Shown: piece after piece, positions 62,022 through 64,000 of the stretch
How positions within the stretch are numbered: the stretch's first letter is position 1
Layout: the number at the start of each line of letters is the position of its first letter
NCBI GenBank assembly: GCA_949316235.1
Contig: OX438744.1
Span: 38,808,778-38,872,777 of the forward strand
DNA from: Oegoconia quadripuncta
Lineage: Eukaryota > Arthropoda > Insecta > Lepidoptera > Autostichidae
Direction: 5' to 3'
Length of the DNA: 64,000 nt
The notes under the pieces: model-generated
Told to the model about the DNA's origin: nothing
The model's input: the letters and a program-made list of their open reading frames with translations, nothing else
Databases searched by the model: none
Made by a program: the position numbers and the translations under genes

Positions 62022-62226
62022 GTTTTTTTTTAAGGATGTTAAGGAGCTTAGTCGAAAGCGACTATGCCGCTCCATTGGTACAGCTTACTTAAGTACTAGA
62101 CGGCTAATTCCTCCGTCGCACAGCAATTTTATATAAATTATACATATTTTTGACTGCTAGAGACGCAGGGTGTGCTAGAGCCCTATTGTAACCACCTAAT
62201 ACCCGTATGTTATTGGTTTTTTGTTT
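62022..62226 (-). pseudogene. host LINE (RNase-H/I-like), 3' part after insertion
   Basis: The minus strand reads NNIRVLGGYNRALAHPASLA and VKNMYNLYKIAVRRRN with a stop at 62104-62106, then a UTR and A-rich tail at 62023-62031. It continues the frame that stops abruptly at about 63048, so a LINE-FYR copy has split this LINE. Confidence 0.65.
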
Positions 62227-63047
62227 TTTTTTTTTTTTTTTTTTTAATTAGAATGGGATCGCTCTTGACCTTAATCTGGACTAATGTCGAGATAAGGTCT
62301 ACGATGGAACGAGCTTTCCCAGAAGATGCCTATTTATGATGATGAATTTCGATGTAAGAACGGGGATGGCGGGTTCAACTCATGCAGTACTTCAGCACAC
62401 TCTCCGAAATATATCCGATAGAAAATTGAAAGGCATGCGACTTTCCGTCGGTGTTCAAGGCTGTGTAGATGGGATTCTACCAACTCTTTGTTGCCTATCA
62501 ATCGCTTGGCTCTGCGTTCCACTGAATCTAAAGCGGCAAGCTGATACTTATCAGATCCATCCCACAGGTGGCAGCAATACTCCATACCGGATCGGACTTG
62601 CGCTTTGTATAAGGTAAGAAGCTGTCCAGGTGTGAAGTATCGCTTGACCTTGTTGAGAATGCCTAGCTTTTTGGCCGCAGTTTGGGCTGTAGATTCAATG
62701 GATGTGCCGAAGTTTAGAGTGGATGACAACTTCATGCCAAGTAGCTCCAAGTGATCGGAGACAGGAACGGTTATATTTCGGAAAGTCGGAGTCAAGTTAG
62801 GTGGACTCCGTTTGGTGGAGAAGAGACATGCCTGTGTTTTGGAAGCGTTGAATTCCAGATTGTCATCTCCCCACTTAGAGACAAGACTTAAGGTCAGGTT
62901 CATCCGCTCCAACATGGCCTCTCCCAAGGAACTGATTGTCCCGTCGGTTCCTTGGCTAGATATATATCTCTCTGTGACCGTACTGTCATCTGCATAACCA
63001 ACAATACCGGGCCGAAGCAGGTCATTAATGTGGAGCAGGAAAAGGGT
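62226..63047 (-). pseudogene. LINE-FYR reverse transcriptase, inserted and internally deleted
   Basis: Reverse-transcriptase fragment of a non-LTR retrotransposon. The minus strand reads ATLFLLHINDLL, the catalytic box GYADDSTV, then VSKWGDDNLEFNASKTQACL, ELLGMKLSSTLNFG, KKLGILNKVKRYFTPGQLL, LYKAQVRSGMEYCCHLWDG and FYRIYFGECAEVLHELNPPS. The frame is open from 63128 to 62334 only because it fuses with the other LINE's frame upstream. About 70 residues present in the 60.4-kb copy are missing before the 3' UTR, which ends in a long A run at 62222-62246. The 5' two thirds (endonuclease, fingers) are absent. It is not functional. Confidence 0.8.
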
Positions 63048-63170
63048 CGCAGAGTTTATAACAACTTCTCTTCTATAATCCTCGTTACGGACACATTCCA
63101 TCAGCACATGATAGGTATCCTTCACCACATCACACTCGGTACAATTCGGAGATATAAGTTATAGTAAAGA
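63048..63170 (-). pseudogene. host LINE (RNase-H/I-like), part before insertion
   Basis: The minus strand reads SPNCTECDVVKDTYHVLMEC and VRNEDYRREVVIN. C-X2-C-X7-H-X4-C is the zinc-knuckle-like end of I/R1-type LINE polyproteins. Joined to 62104-62226 it gives one continuous C-terminus. Confidence 0.7.
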
Positions 63171-63325
63171 ATATAAATTTTGAATGGAAATTGGAACAAA
63201 ATTTAAACATAAGTTTAAATTTCATCTAGTTTATTTGCTACTGCTCTTTATTTTACTTACTACTTACTAAAGTATTTCTCCCAGGGCAATTAGATTTCCA
63301 TTCATTTCTACTACTCTAATACAAC

Positions 63326-63736
63326 ATGCTTTATAATGTCAATGTAAGTAATAATCGTAAAGTCACAAACAAAAGTCTTTATATGAATAAAAAAACAAAT
63401 TGGCACCGCGAGGCAAGGTACCCAAAGAACAGAGAGCAAACCCGTTTCACAGTAGGTCCGCTTACTGGTCATTATGGTATGAAGGACCTCTTATTTAAAA
63501 TGGCCCTAGCTGAAAATTCAACATGCAAATTATGCAATAAAGAAAGGGAATCATTGAAGCAACTTCTGTGTTACTGCGATGACATGGTCGCAAGGCGTTA
63601 GCGTCTTTTGAGTAAGCGGTATCCCGAACCCAGTGATTGCATTCCACTAATCTGTGTCATAAATATAAAGCAGGAGAGAGCAAAAGCAGGGAAAAGAACA
63701 CGATTGGGTCGAGGTTCCTTTTGGGCATATGTCTAA
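63326..63736 (+). pseudogene. LINE C-terminal end (RNase-H/I-like)
   Basis: It reads RFTVGPLTGHYGMKDLLFKM, ALAENSTCKLCNKERESLKQ, LLCYCDDMVARR, a stop at 63599-63601, then LLSKRYPEPSDCIPLICVIN and GRGSFWAYV with a stop at 63736. LTGH and the following C-X2-C..C-X-C region are landmarks of the end of I/R1-type LINEs with an RNase H domain. The usual His of the zinc motif is Gln here and there is one nonsense codon. Confidence 0.7.
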
Positions 63737-64000
63737 CCCCACGGCAAATATAAATAGAATAGGTACCCAAAACACTGGCAACGTTTCCTTGCATCAAGCG
63801 AGTTTCCTCAGTTCAAAGTTACCGTGAAATATGAGCTTAACAAGATTATGATTTCCAATTAGTTCTTACTTAAATGATAATAATACTATGCCATGGACTT
63901 TAAACCTAACTGATGCAACCTCTATGCTGCAGCGTCTGTGCAACAGTGGTGGGCTTCTAATGGGCCGGGATAACCCTGGACACCTACTACTACAACTGCT
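63737..64000. other. unassigned, probably LINE 3' UTR
   Basis: No coding signal. It may be untranslated sequence of the preceding LINE; the last 100 bases are GC-richer and may begin another element. Confidence 0.3.

Noticed and set aside
62334..63128. 264-codon frame as an intact gene
   Set aside because: It is a chimera of two LINEs across an insertion junction, with an internal deletion and no endonuclease or N-terminal half.
1..64000. CRISPR array, phage defence locus, toxin-antitoxin pair or other prokaryotic system
   Set aside because: No regularly spaced repeats, no operon-like run of genes and no ribosome binding sites; the DNA is eukaryotic in every respect.

Overview
The window looks like AT-rich insect nuclear DNA, most likely from a moth or butterfly. 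The evidence is the set of high-copy repeats: several tRNA-headed SINE families, 5'-truncated RTE, CR1/jockey-like and RNase-H-type LINE ends, and short inverted-repeat DNA elements of types I recognise from lepidopteran genomes. I see no convincing host protein-coding gene, no real tRNA or rRNA gene, no CRISPR array and no prokaryotic operon. Almost every open frame above 60 codons is either the last 30-260 codons of a decayed LINE reverse transcriptase or an accident inside a repeat.

Family names used here are descriptive and local. SINE-A (about 330 bp, 24 copies or pieces) has a tRNA-like head with box B GGTTCGATCCCCAGCGGGG and a tail around GTGATTGAGGTCAAGT. SINE-B (about 270 bp) has box B GGTTCGAATCCCGCTAGGGG. 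SINE-C (about 230 bp) has box B GGTTCGAATCCCGCGACGGG. SINE-D (about 280 bp) has box B GGTTCGATTCCCAGGCAGGC. LINE-KIS ends in YYKISDYL. LINE-RTE carries QWAGHI and RDRIRN. LINE-FYR carries GYADDSTV and FYR. LINE-GHV carries FGHVERMNER. LINE-RGN carries RGNAASVLGT. Repeats E, F, G, H, N, T and U are unclassified interspersed repeats. MITE-K, MITE-P, foldback-J and several single-copy MITEs are non-autonomous DNA elements.

Layout: 0-16 kb is SINEs with nested insertions (a possible solo LTR in MITE-K at 3.6-4.0 kb, a 159-bp MITE in SINE-A at 12.9 kb, a solo LTR in SINE-A at 13.7-14.05 kb). 17-21 kb holds a tandem duplication and a pair of long inverted arms. 22-26 kb has a SINE-A with a LINE tail inside it and a PIF/Harbinger-like MITE inside repeat-F. 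28.9 kb has a promoter-like GC block. 29-35 kb is a LINE graveyard. 35.5 kb has the second PIF/Harbinger-like MITE. 36-48 kb is mixed repeats. 49-56 kb has the best LINE-KIS copies, including a young insertion in a SINE-C with an 8-bp target duplication, and a possible first exon with promoter near 50 kb. 57-64 kb has more SINEs and, at 62.0-63.2 kb, one LINE inserted into the end of another.

The genes here do not work together as a pathway. The pieces form a layered record of transposition, and the nested insertions order many families in relative age. The most useful signals are those dated insertions, the long foldback structures that could form double-stranded RNA, and two candidate host promoter regions. 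I found no new biological system I could support. All family assignments come from reading by eye and need a repeat-library search.
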